A stretch of 13,565 nucleotides of DNA from Prevotella sp. (GTDB lineage Bacteria; Bacteroidota; Bacteroidia; Bacteroidales; Bacteroidaceae), in the NCBI GenBank assembly GCA_003483565.1, contig DMYZ01000035.1, positions 5,751-19,315 of the forward strand, in the 5' to 3' direction. Both the position numbers and the translations under genes were made by a program. Shown here piece after piece: positions 1 to 7,939 of this stretch. Within the stretch, counting starts at the first letter, position 1. Each line of letters begins with the position of its first letter. The notes beneath the pieces are model-generated. The model worked only from the letters and a program-made list of their open reading frames with translations, did no database searches and was not told the origin of the DNA.

Positions 1-1445
1 AAACCGCCATGTTTCTTACAGGCATCGGTAACAACTTGTGTACGGTTGCCTTTACCAATCATGATCATTGAACCTCCGTGATCCTGGAATTCATCAACGT
101 ATGGATCCATACGGTTAGAGGTTGTCGGCCCCATACTTCCACAAGGATAACCTTCCGGTGTCTTGGCTGGACCAGCATAGAGTACAGGATGATTCTTGAA
201 GTATTCCGGAAGATCTTCACCTGCATCAAGGCGAGCCTTCAGTTTGGCGTGTGCAATGTCACGTGCAACAATAATGGTTCCTGTAAGAGATACACGGGTT
301 GATACTGGATATTTGGTGAGAATGGCACGAGCCTTGTCAATACCTTCGTCAAGATTGATCGCTATACCACCAGCTTCGCCTGGCTTCTGTATTGCTGCAG
401 GGATAAGAGAGGCAGGATTAGTATCCATCTTTTCCAGCCAAATACCATCCTTATTGATCTTGCCTTTAATATTACGGTCAGCAGAGCAAGATACTCCAAG
501 ACCGATAGGGCAGGATGCCCCATGACGCGGAAGACGAATAATACGAACGTCATTGGCAAAGGCTTTGCCACCAAACTGAGCACCAAATCCTATCTTGTGG
601 GCCTCTTCCAGTAACTTTGCTTCAAGGTCAAGATCACGGAAAGCGCGGCCGGTTTCATCTCCTGATGTCGGTAGAGTATCATAATACTTAATGCTGCCAA
701 GCTTGACTGTCAGCAAGTTCTTTTCTGCAGAGGTGCCACCGATGACGAAACAGATATGGTAAGGCGGACAAGCTGCTGTACCCAGACTTTTCATTTTCTC
801 AACGAGGAATGGAAGTAAGGTGCTTTCATTCTGGATCGTAGCTTTTGTCATCGGATAGAAATAGGTTTTGTTGGCTGATCCTCCACCTTTTGCAACCATG
901 ATGAAATGATATTCTGCACCCTCACTGGCCTCTATATCTACTTGGGCGGGAAGATTACATCTTGTATTAACTTCATCGTACATTGTCAGAGGTGCATTCT
1001 GGGAGTAACGCAAGTTATCATTAGTGAAAGTATTGTATACACCTTTACTCAGAGCTTCTGCATCATCAAATCCTGTCCATACCTGTTGCCCTTTTTCTCC
1101 ATGGATAATAGCGGTACCGGTATCCTGGCAGAAGGGCAGTACTCCCTTTGCCGAAGTCTCTGCATTACGGAGTAGGGTCAGAGCAACATATTTATCATTA
1201 TCGCTGGCCTCCGGGTCGCTTAATATGGCAGCAACCTGTTCGTTATGCTTTCTGCGCAGCATAAATTCTGCATCGTGGAATGCTTGCTGTGACAGCAAGG
1301 TAAGAGCTTCCGGGCTTACCTTTAAAATTTCTTTTCCTTCAAATTCACTAACAGAAACCCCTTCTTTAGATAGAAGTCTGTATTCTGTATCGTCCTTGCC
1401 TAATTGGAACATAGGGGCGTACTTGAAATCTGGTGTTTTTGCCAT
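1..1445 (-). CDS. fumA: Class I (4Fe-4S) fumarate hydratase, 3' end cut by window edge
   Basis: This enzyme interconverts fumarate and L-malate in the cytoplasm. In anaerobic Bacteroidetes it usually works in the reductive branch that feeds fumarate reductase and succinate production. The frame starts with MAKTPDFKYAP at 1445 and stays open to base 1, giving 481 complete codons of a family that is usually about 545, so roughly 65 C-terminal residues are missing. Three cysteines with the spacing of the class I cluster ligands are present: C106 (in LPFCQDTG), C226 (in TAACPPYH) and C320 (in GVSCSADR). D108, T441, R445 (in TTSNRMD) and K465 (in MIGKGN) match the known active-site residues by spacing. 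It lies 29 nt after the M16 peptidase gene and has no obvious SD, so it is probably the last visible gene of the hflX operon. The labile cluster implies oxygen sensitivity. The symbol stands for the class I family; fumA/fumB paralogue naming cannot be decided here. Confidence 0.96.
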   Translation of the reverse strand, partial: MAKTPDFKYAPMFQLGKDDTEYRLLSKEGVSVSEFEGKEILKVSPEALTLLSQQAFHDAEFMLRRKHNEQVAAILSDPEASDNDKYVALTLLRNAETSAKGVLPFCQDTGTAIIHGEKGQQVWTGFDDAEALSKGVYNTFTNDNLRYSQNAPLTMYDEVNTRCNLPAQVDIEASEGAEYHFIMVAKGGGSANKTYFYPMTKATIQNESTLLPFLVEKMKSLGTAACPPYHICFVIGGTSAEKNLLTVKLGSIKYYDTLPTSGDETGRAFRDLDLEAKLLEEAHKIGFGAQFGGKAFANDVRIIRLPRHGASCPIGLGVSCSADRNIKGKINKDGIWLEKMDTNPASLIPAAIQKPGEAGGIAINLDEGIDKARAILTKYPVSTRVSLTGTIIVARDIAHAKLKARLDAGEDLPEYFKNHPVLYAGPAKTPEGYPCGSMGPTTSNRMDPYVDEFQDHGGSMIMIGKGNRTQVVTDACKKHGG

Positions 1446-1474
1446 AATGTTTTTATATATAAGTTGTTTTATTA

Positions 1475-4393
1475 TTAATATCCGAAAATATCCTCAGAGG
1501 TAAGTCGTTTTATAGGAGCTATTTTCTCCAGACTCTTCATGTCCAAGCTCTTTTCATCACCGAGTATGATGTATTTGTAAGGCTTGTTTGCAATGCGGTT
1601 TTTGGCAAAGTTGACAAGGTCCTTTAGTTTCAGACTTGGTATATCTTCATAAATTTTTTTATTGATGTCATAGTCTATTCCACGATCTTGTGCTTTCATG
1701 TAGGCATCAAGAATATCAAAATCTGTAGTTCGATTTGTTGCAAGCGATTTTTGTAAATTTTGTTCTGCAAGATCAAAACTGGTCTGTCGGGCTGGCATGT
1801 TGTTGAGGAGTTTATTAAATTCATTGATACAATCCATCATCTTGTCATTTTGGGTAATAATGAAAGTATGGAAGGATTCCTTTTCGCCCTTATAGGATGG
1901 TGAATGGTAGCTGGCACCGGCAGAGTAGGCCAGTCCTCGTGCCTCACGTAATTCTTGGAAGACAACAGTATTCATACCTCCGCCGAAGTATTCATTGAAG
2001 AGAGCATTAACAGGCGCATTGGCTGGTGACCAGTCTCGGTTTTCGTTGTGAAACTGTATCATATAGATGTTTTTGGCATCGTAAGGTGCTATGAGTACTT
2101 CGTTGTCGGATGTTGTTCCTAAAGTATATTTCTTGCCGGAGAGATTGTCTGTTGCAGTGAAGTTTTTAGCCTTATAATCTTTATTAACCAAACTGATAAT
2201 TTCCTTTTCTTTTGACGGACCAAAATACATTACAGTCATCGGACATTGCTGGCGGAGGTTATGAAGTTCTGCGAGCAGTTGATTGCCGTTGGCATTTTGG
2301 AGTTCTTCTTTGCTCATAATATTACGATGGGGATTGAAGGCTCCATATTCACCATATTCCTCCAGGGCGTAGAAATTCTCTCTTTGATTCTTTTTATTGT
2401 CATCACGGTTCTTAAGAATCAAACTAACTACTTTCTCGTAATCATCCTTGCTGATTTTTCCGTTGTTAATCAATTCAAGGAAAAGTCGTAAGGCTTTAGG
2501 CATATTTTCGTTGAGGCCAGAAAGGCTGAACCGGGTATGCTTAATACTGGTGTTAACATTAAAATCGCAGGCCAAGTTATAGAATTCTTTCTTAATAGCG
2601 GTTGCGTCCATGTTTTTTAGTCCCGCATAGTTCAGTAAACTACTGGCTACCTCTAATTTTTTGTTATCTTCATTTCCTATAGGAAAGTCAAAATCCAATT
2701 GAAAGAGATCGTTGTCAGTATTCTGCTTATAGAGAATATGGGTGTGTCTGTTGAGATCGATCTTTGTCAAGTCGGTTTTGAAATTAATAAACTTAGGTTG
2801 GATAGGAGTAACTTTAGTATTGACAACTTCTTTTAAGAAATCGCTTTGCTTATCATTATTGGTAGGGATAGGGGTAATACTAGGTTTGTCAATCTTATGA
2901 ATGGTAGTATCATTGCCCTGGCGTTTGTATACGCAGACATAGTTATCATCAAGATATTTGTTTGCAAAGTTGATGATTTGCTGTTTGGTCATCTTTTCTT
3001 CGCGGGAAAGGCGATGAACAACTTGTTCCCAGCTTTCTCCATCAATGAACGCATCCTTCATCTGTTCAACGCGGTTGCTGTTCTGGCTGAGGTTCTCTTG
3101 ATACTGGCGTTTCTTGTTCGCTACGACAGCCTGAAGGAGATTATTGTCAAATTCTCCTTTCTTAAGTTTGGCTATTTCATTTAGGATAAGGCTTTTTACT
3201 TCTTCAAGATTTTGTCCTGTTTTTGGCATACCTTCTATAATGAGTGTAGAGTAGTCATGGAGTCCGTCAATAAAAGAACCTGTCCCCTGGACTCTCATAG
3301 GCTGGTCCAGGTCTGTATCCAAAAGGCCTGCTTTCCCGTTGTTTAAAATAGAATTGACTACGTCAAGAGTATCGGCCTGCAGACTGGAAGCTTTTCCGAA
3401 CTTCCATCCCAGCATAATGTTTTCAGCCTCTTGCCCCACAACAGTAGTATCTTCATGAGTTCTAAGAGTTGGCACAGGGGCATATTCCGGTCGGTCTATA
3501 TGAGCTGACGGCTTCCAGTCACCGAAATATTTTTTGATAATATCGATAGTCTTGTCTGGATCAAAATCACCCGCCATGACAATAGCAATGTTATTAGGAA
3601 CATAGTATTTATGAAAATATTTCTTGATATTAGTAATACTTGGATTTTTCAGATGTTCTTGTGTGCCGATTGTGGTCTGTGTCCCATAGGGGTGATTAGG
3701 ATAAAGTTTTTTATAAAGGGCTACCCATTCCTTTTCACCATCATTGGCAAGACCGATATTGAATTCTTCATAGACGGCTTCAAGTTCAGTATGAAAACCG
3801 CGTATGACCATGTTCTGGAAACGGTCAGCTTGAATCTTTGCCCAAGTATCAATTTCATTTGAAGGAATATTCTCCTGATAGCAGGTCTGGTCATTACTGG
3901 TATAGGCATTGGAACCTTCGCTTCCGATAGAGGCCATCATCTTATCATATTCGTTGGGAATATTGTATTTGGCTGCTAATTGAGAGATAGAGTCGATCTG
4001 GTGATACCATTGCTTACGCTGCTGAGGATTAACGATATAACGATATTGTTCAAACCGGCTCTCAATGGAATCGAGGAGTGGACGTTCTGCTTCGAGATTG
4101 CTGGTTCCAAAGTGAGTTGTTCCCTTAAACATCAGATGTTCCAAATAGTGAGCAAGACCGGTCGTTTTATGTGGATCGTTCCTAGACCCCGTATTTACAG
4201 CAATATAAGTTTGGATACGAGGCTTTTTCTTATTTACGCTAAGATACACTTTCAGGCCGTTGTCTAAGGTGTAGATACGTGTTTGCATCGGGTCTCCCTT
4301 TACAGTAATGTAGTTGCCATCTGTAGCATGTCCGGAGATAATTCCTGCAATCAGGAAGGCAGATACCAGCATCAATTTCTTTTTCATTTCCAT
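1475..4393 (-). CDS. Secreted M16 family zinc metallopeptidase (insulinase/pitrilysin type)
   Basis: A 972-residue two-lobed M16 peptidase that probably degrades peptides in the periplasm. The N-terminus (KKK, then LMLVSAFLIAGIISGHA) is a signal peptide, cleaved probably after A23; there is no lipobox Cys. The inverted zinc motif HYLEH is at residues 82-86 (H82 and H86 ligands, E85 catalytic base), and the third ligand is probably E203 in ELEAVYEE. The distance from H86 to E203 is 117 residues, against about 77 in pitrilysin. The extra length is a helical insertion around residues 101-155, which I recall in many Bacteroidetes members. The C-terminal half is the usual inactive lobe with the conserved RExxGLAYS motif at 816-824. 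An alternative start two codons in (4387, MKKKLML) is equally plausible. It lies 18 nt after the DUF4954 gene and 29 nt before the fumarase, consistent with cotranscription. The substrate is unknown. Confidence 0.95.
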   Translation of the reverse strand: MEMKKKLMLVSAFLIAGIISGHATDGNYITVKGDPMQTRIYTLDNGLKVYLSVNKKKPRIQTYIAVNTGSRNDPHKTTGLAHYLEHLMFKGTTHFGTSNLEAERPLLDSIESRFEQYRYIVNPQQRKQWYHQIDSISQLAAKYNIPNEYDKMMASIGSEGSNAYTSNDQTCYQENIPSNEIDTWAKIQADRFQNMVIRGFHTELEAVYEEFNIGLANDGEKEWVALYKKLYPNHPYGTQTTIGTQEHLKNPSITNIKKYFHKYYVPNNIAIVMAGDFDPDKTIDIIKKYFGDWKPSAHIDRPEYAPVPTLRTHEDTTVVGQEAENIMLGWKFGKASSLQADTLDVVNSILNNGKAGLLDTDLDQPMRVQGTGSFIDGLHDYSTLIIEGMPKTGQNLEEVKSLILNEIAKLKKGEFDNNLLQAVVANKKRQYQENLSQNSNRVEQMKDAFIDGESWEQVVHRLSREEKMTKQQIINFANKYLDDNYVCVYKRQGNDTTIHKIDKPSITPIPTNNDKQSDFLKEVVNTKVTPIQPKFINFKTDLTKIDLNRHTHILYKQNTDNDLFQLDFDFPIGNEDNKKLEVASSLLNYAGLKNMDATAIKKEFYNLACDFNVNTSIKHTRFSLSGLNENMPKALRLFLELINNGKISKDDYEKVVSLILKNRDDNKKNQRENFYALEEYGEYGAFNPHRNIMSKEELQNANGNQLLAELHNLRQQCPMTVMYFGPSKEKEIISLVNKDYKAKNFTATDNLSGKKYTLGTTSDNEVLIAPYDAKNIYMIQFHNENRDWSPANAPVNALFNEYFGGGMNTVVFQELREARGLAYSAGASYHSPSYKGEKESFHTFIITQNDKMMDCINEFNKLLNNMPARQTSFDLAEQNLQKSLATNRTTDFDILDAYMKAQDRGIDYDINKKIYEDIPSLKLKDLVNFAKNRIANKPYKYIILGDEKSLDMKSLEKIAPIKRLTSEDIFGY

Positions 4394-4411
4394 TGACTTT
4401 TGTGTTTATTG

Positions 4412-6241
4412 TTATATTTGCTCCAGGAAGTCATTGAGGGTTTCATTGGAAACGTCCCCCATTTGGTATTCCTTTTCTGCATCATATTTTATGGCTTTCA
4501 GCCATTCAACTTTGGCTTCGCTGTAATCTTGTTTTATCTTTTCTATATCTTCTTTGACGAGATTTTCTAATTGATAGTAATTAAGAATGGTGCGATAAGT
4601 CCAAGCCCATTTATAATCTTCATAGTGGCTATGAATATCTTTAAGTTCTTCTATGAGGTCAGTATAGCTGATAATATTGGCATCCTTAATGTCATCAACA
4701 AGTTGCTGTTCCCGTTCTTCTGGTAAAAGTAATCCAGACAGATCATGCCATTCTCCACTTCCTATGCTGGTTGTTGGCAACTCACCCTCTGGATGTTCCT
4801 CTAAAGTCTTTCCGAGAAAAAGACGAATGGCTGTATTATAAAATTTGATGCCTTTTACCAATGACTGGTTGCGGATATTGCAGCCGCAGAAAAAATAACT
4901 TGCCATCAAGTCTCCTTGTTCGTTCTTGAGAGTTTCAAGAATTTGTTTTCCTCGGATACATTCTTGTATTGTTATCGGGTTGAGCCATTCGAAGTTTATA
5001 ATGCTCTTTTTCCCGCTAGCTACGCGCATATCTCGTTTAGCCCATTTGTTCACATCGCGATAGGTTCCTACAGTCGTAATGTTTCGTCCTGGTGCGATGT
5101 AAGTTCCATCACTGAGCCCGAATATATAGCTGAAAGGTAAGTTTACGGTCACTGGATGACTTTGAATCTTTCCCATGCACATGGAATAACTTCCAATAGT
5201 CGCAGGCCAGAGTATGTGACTACCGCTTGCTGTCTTGCCCCCTCGTTCCATAACACCCCAGTGTATTGGTCCCATTTTATAAGCATGGTTACTAAAATTG
5301 GTGTTACTACCGGCATTAAAAAAAGAATATTTGCCGCCGATAAGTAAGGTGCTTTTATGGTGGCTGACTGTGAAAGGACCGCAGAAGGAAGCGCAACTTT
5401 CTCCATTGTCAAAATAGCTGTTGGCAAAGAATATGGAATTTTCTGCAGAAGCCCCTTTACCGATATGGCATGATTCACCAATAAAACAGTTATCGATTTT
5501 TGCACCATCAAGGATAGAAGCATTGGCAATAGCAATACTGTTTTCAATGATGACGTCATTGCCGATGTATATGCCGGAATCAGTGTCGTTCGAATAGGTA
5601 TACAATGTACATTCGCTGATATGGGAGGCTCCGATAATTTCGCAGTTATCCATGATAATGGCATTGGTGATGTCTCGAGTGTTGATGATCTTTACTCCAT
5701 ATCCTATTTCTCCCTGTTCCGGGGTAGTATCATCAATGGCATCCTTGATAAGTTTGCGGATGGCAGCACGAAATTCTTTATCAGAGATGTTTTGCACCAT
5801 CAGGTCTGCAATATTAGAGGTAAGTCCTTCAAAAAGGATAATGTTTCCATCACCAGACTCGTTCATAACAGAGATTGTATTGCCTCTGCCGAAAGTAGCA
5901 TCCCCTGTTGTGGAAATCCTCCCAACATTCATTAGTATACAGTCTTCACCGATATGATAGTTGTAGATATAGCTGCCAATATTTTCAATGATACAGTTAT
6001 CACCTATGGTGACATTCCTTAATACAGCCCTGCGAATGCCACTGTGGCGGATATAACCGTCTTCAAGTGTGATATTTTTGTTGAAGACACCTAAGTTAAC
6101 TTCTCCAGAGAAATCAACTTCTCTCAAATATTTTGGAGAGAAATCCTCGTCCACGTTAATCGCAGTCCAGTCTTCTGCCGTACAGCCCTGTCTTTCGAGG
6201 GTTTGGATTTCTTCTTCCGTTAGCGATCTGTAATCATCCAT
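4412..6241 (-). CDS. DUF4954 family protein with left-handed beta-helix (hexapeptide-like) repeats
   Basis: A 609-residue cytoplasmic protein with no signal peptide or membrane segment. Its N-terminus (YRSLTEEEI, then QGCTAEDW) is the signature I associate with DUF4954, a family common in Bacteroidetes and without an established function. Residues about 45-125 and 180-290 carry imperfect hexapeptide-like turns such as VTIGDNCIIEN, YHIGEDCILMN, IYIGNDVIIENS and CFIGESCHIGKG. These build a left-handed parallel beta helix, as in acyltransferases and the C-terminal part of sugar-nucleotide pyrophosphorylases. A helical insert lies at about 145-175. A conserved Gly/His/Trp-rich block (GPIHWGVMERGGKTASG, 324-340) looks like a ligand site. 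The last 90 residues are charged and helical. No nucleotidyltransferase motif was found, so an enzymatic role is only a guess. It is 23 nt from hflX and 18 nt from the M16 gene. Confidence 0.88.
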   Translation of the reverse strand: MDDYRSLTEEEIQTLERQGCTAEDWTAINVDEDFSPKYLREVDFSGEVNLGVFNKNITLEDGYIRHSGIRRAVLRNVTIGDNCIIENIGSYIYNYHIGEDCILMNVGRISTTGDATFGRGNTISVMNESGDGNIILFEGLTSNIADLMVQNISDKEFRAAIRKLIKDAIDDTTPEQGEIGYGVKIINTRDITNAIIMDNCEIIGASHISECTLYTYSNDTDSGIYIGNDVIIENSIAIANASILDGAKIDNCFIGESCHIGKGASAENSIFFANSYFDNGESCASFCGPFTVSHHKSTLLIGGKYSFFNAGSNTNFSNHAYKMGPIHWGVMERGGKTASGSHILWPATIGSYSMCMGKIQSHPVTVNLPFSYIFGLSDGTYIAPGRNITTVGTYRDVNKWAKRDMRVASGKKSIINFEWLNPITIQECIRGKQILETLKNEQGDLMASYFFCGCNIRNQSLVKGIKFYNTAIRLFLGKTLEEHPEGELPTTSIGSGEWHDLSGLLLPEEREQQLVDDIKDANIISYTDLIEELKDIHSHYEDYKWAWTYRTILNYYQLENLVKEDIEKIKQDYSEAKVEWLKAIKYDAEKEYQMGDVSNETLNDFLEQI

Positions 6242-6264
6242 AGCTCGTATTACTGTAAAAAAGG

Positions 6265-7512
6265 TTAATCAATTTCAGGGTAAAGAAAGTCGTTATAAGG
6301 ATATTTCTGTACATGGAGTTCGCGCACTTTTTTATAAAGTACATCTTTAAACTCTTCTATATTCTTTTTGTTCCTGGCCGAGATGAACATGCAATTGGCA
6401 TTAAGATTAGACATCCATGTTTTCTTGAGCTCTTCAAGAGTGATATTTTCTTTATTCTCAGGGGTAAGATCGTCTGGGTCTTTTTCTATCCAGTGATAGT
6501 TATCTATTTTATTAAAAATAATCATGCTTGGTTTGTCTGTGCATCCTAATTCTTTAAGGGTTTGTTCAACGACTTGTATTTGTTCCTCAAAGTCAGGATG
6601 TGAGATGTCCACAATGTGTAGTAAAAGGTCAGCTTCGCGCACTTCGTCAAGGGTACTCTTAAAAGAGTCAACCAGATCTGTGGGTAACTTACGTATGAAT
6701 CCTACAGTATCAGCAAGGAGAAATGGCAAATTATTGATGACAACTTTACGCACGGTGGTGTCAAGAGTAGCAAAGAGCTTGTCTTCTGCAAAAATATCAC
6801 TCTTGGCAAGAAGGTTCATAATAGTAGATTTTCCCACATTAGTATAACCGACAAGAGCTACACGAATTAGTCGTCCTCGGTTTTTGCGTTGAGTTGATTT
6901 CTGCTTATCAATTTCTTCAAGTCGTTTCTTCAGTAGGCTCATTCGATTTAGAATAATACGACGGTCCATTTCCAGCTGAGTTTCACCAGGGCCACGCAAT
7001 CCAACAGAACCTTTACCTCCTCCCGAGCCTGATCCTCCTCCCTGACGTTCCAAATGGGTCCATAGCCGTTGCAGACGAGGAAGCATATACCGATATTGCG
7101 CCAGTTCTACCTGGGTCTTCGCATTAGCCGTTTGAGCACGCATTGCAAAGATGTCAAGGATCAGCGATGTCCGGTCGAGGATTTTTACTTCCAGTTCTGT
7201 TTCTATATTTTTGATTTGTCGTGCTGAAAGTTCATCATCGAAGATAACCATGCCGATCTCTCGCTCGTTGTTTTCTTCGTCTTTGATGTACTGCTTTATT
7301 TCCTCCAGTTTGCCTTTGCCTACGTATGAAGTCTGATTAGGAGCCCCTACCTTTTGGGTGAAACGTTTTACAGTAATGGCACCGGCAGTATCAGCCAGAA
7401 ACTCGAGTTCATCAAGATACTCTTTAGTCTTGGCTTCATCTTGGTCAGGTGTGATTAGACCTATGAGGATGGCCGTTTCGGCTTTAGCTTCTGATATAAC
7501 AAATTCTTTCAT
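6265..7512 (-). CDS. hflX: Ribosome-associated GTPase HflX
   Basis: HflX binds the 50S/70S ribosome and uses GTP to split stalled or heat-damaged ribosomes. At 415 residues it has normal length. The N-terminal HflX domain (1-150) is followed by a Gly/Ser-rich linker (RQGGGSGSGGGKG, 156-168) and the family signature GLRGPGETQLE (171-181), then a coiled coil to about 210. The G domain has G1 GYTNVGKS (222-229), a Thr-bearing switch I (ATLDTT, 248-253), G3 DTVG (268-271), G4 NKID (334-337) and G5 SAR (378-380), all intact. The start MKEFVISEAKAE at 7512 has no SD, which is normal in this phylum, but a -7 promoter element lies 25 nt upstream. It is the first gene of the four-gene minus-strand run, so its promoter probably drives the DUF4954, M16 and fumarase genes as well. 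Confidence 0.97.
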   Translation of the reverse strand: MKEFVISEAKAETAILIGLITPDQDEAKTKEYLDELEFLADTAGAITVKRFTQKVGAPNQTSYVGKGKLEEIKQYIKDEENNEREIGMVIFDDELSARQIKNIETELEVKILDRTSLILDIFAMRAQTANAKTQVELAQYRYMLPRLQRLWTHLERQGGGSGSGGGKGSVGLRGPGETQLEMDRRIILNRMSLLKKRLEEIDKQKSTQRKNRGRLIRVALVGYTNVGKSTIMNLLAKSDIFAEDKLFATLDTTVRKVVINNLPFLLADTVGFIRKLPTDLVDSFKSTLDEVREADLLLHIVDISHPDFEEQIQVVEQTLKELGCTDKPSMIIFNKIDNYHWIEKDPDDLTPENKENITLEELKKTWMSNLNANCMFISARNKKNIEEFKDVLYKKVRELHVQKYPYNDFLYPEID

Positions 7513-7536
7513 TTAGATATCTACTTATAATACATG

Positions 7537-7544
7537 CAAATTTA
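7537..7544 (-). promoter_or_regulatory. Candidate hflX promoter -7 element
   Basis: Read on the minus strand this is TAAATTTG, a full match to the Bacteroidetes -7 consensus TAnnTTTG. It would start transcription about 18 nt before the hflX ATG. No clear TTTG lies about 20 nt further upstream (CTCT is found there), so the -33 half is poor and the call rests on the -7 match and position. Confidence 0.5.
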
Positions 7545-7684
7545 CAATTTTCTTTCGATAAAAAAGAGAATTATCAAGTAAAGTTTGTAATCTTGTTCTT
7601 CCTTTTCATTTCTTTGATTTTGGTCGATTCATCGCAGTTGGGTGTAAATAATATCTTGTTTGAGGTATTCTTATCTTTTATTGT

Positions 7685-7698
7685 CGCAAACGTTTACG
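7685..7698. promoter_or_regulatory. Candidate LacI/PurR-type operator palindrome
   Basis: CGCAAACGTTTACG is a 14-bp palindrome with one mismatched pair (C7687/A7696) and a central CG. It closely resembles LacI-family operators and matches the core of the E. coli PurR box (GCAAACGTTT). It ends 29 nt before the -33 box of the promoter at 7728-7759, upstream of the GH97 gene, so a sugar-responsive LacI-family regulator is a reasonable guess. No such regulator is encoded in the window. Confidence 0.35.
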
Positions 7699-7727
7699 TG
7701 AAAAATATGATGAAATGCTGTGCTCTC

Positions 7728-7759
7728 TTTGATTTAAATCAATTAAAGTTGTATCTTTG
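7728..7759 (+). promoter_or_regulatory. Near-consensus Bacteroidetes promoter
   Basis: TTTG (7728-7731), a 20-nt spacer and TATCTTTG (7752-7759) match the Bacteroidetes sigma-ABfr consensus exactly in both boxes and spacing. The predicted start is near 7766, which is 174 nt upstream of the GH97 ATG. An intrinsic terminator lies about 110 nt downstream, so this promoter makes either a short RNA or a GH97 leader subject to termination. Confidence 0.7.
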
Positions 7760-7765
7760 CCATAA

Positions 7766-7880
7766 GTTATATTATAGCTGATTTTCAAAAAAAAGATCAT
7801 AACTACATAAAACACAAACTGCTGAAACATTCAAAATGAAAGAAATTCGTCTCGACGTGATGTCGGGACGTTTTTATTTT
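7766..7880 (+). ncRNA. Putative short RNA or attenuated leader ahead of the GH97 gene
   Basis: This stretch is bounded by a near-consensus promoter and an intrinsic terminator, giving a predicted transcript of about 110-115 nt. It matches no RNA family I recognise. An 18-codon reading frame (ATG at 7836, stop at 7890-7892) runs through the terminator stem and could be a leader peptide, but it has no SD and may be chance. The boundaries are inferred from the two signals only. Confidence 0.3.
7848..7880 (+). terminator. Intrinsic terminator upstream of the GH97 gene
   Basis: The arms CGTCTCGAC (7848-7856) and GTCGGGACG (7862-7870) form a 9-bp stem with one U-G wobble and a 5-nt loop, followed directly by TTTTTATTTT. 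The wobble becomes a C/A mismatch on the other strand, so the structure favours plus-strand RNA. It ends 2 nt before the second -7 element and 60 nt before the GH97 start. Confidence 0.7.
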
Positions 7881-7881
7881 G

Positions 7882-7889
7882 TATCTTTG
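7882..7889 (+). promoter_or_regulatory. Candidate proximal -7 element of the GH97 gene
   Basis: TATCTTTG is a perfect TAnnTTTG element about 50 nt before the GH97 ATG. The 11-mer TTGTATCTTTG here is identical to that of the upstream promoter 130 nt away. No TTTG lies at the -33 distance, where the terminator stem sits, so the promoter may be weak or need an activator. Confidence 0.5.
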
Positions 7890-7939
7890 TGAAACTAATA
7901 TCAATCTATTTATTTAAATAATAAATAAAGTATCTAAAA

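Noticed and set aside
1024..1503. 159-codon plus-strand frame opposite the fumarase start
   Set aside because: Antisense to a well-supported enzyme frame with intact cluster cysteines; it has no supporting signal.
5149..5664. 171-codon frame in another reading frame of the DUF4954 gene
   Set aside because: Out-of-frame shadow; the real frame carries the beta-helix repeats and family N-terminus.
7593..7781. 62-codon plus-strand frame in the hflX-GH97 intergenic region
   Set aside because: It has no SD, contains the operator-like palindrome and the promoter boxes, and has the composition of AT-rich noncoding DNA.
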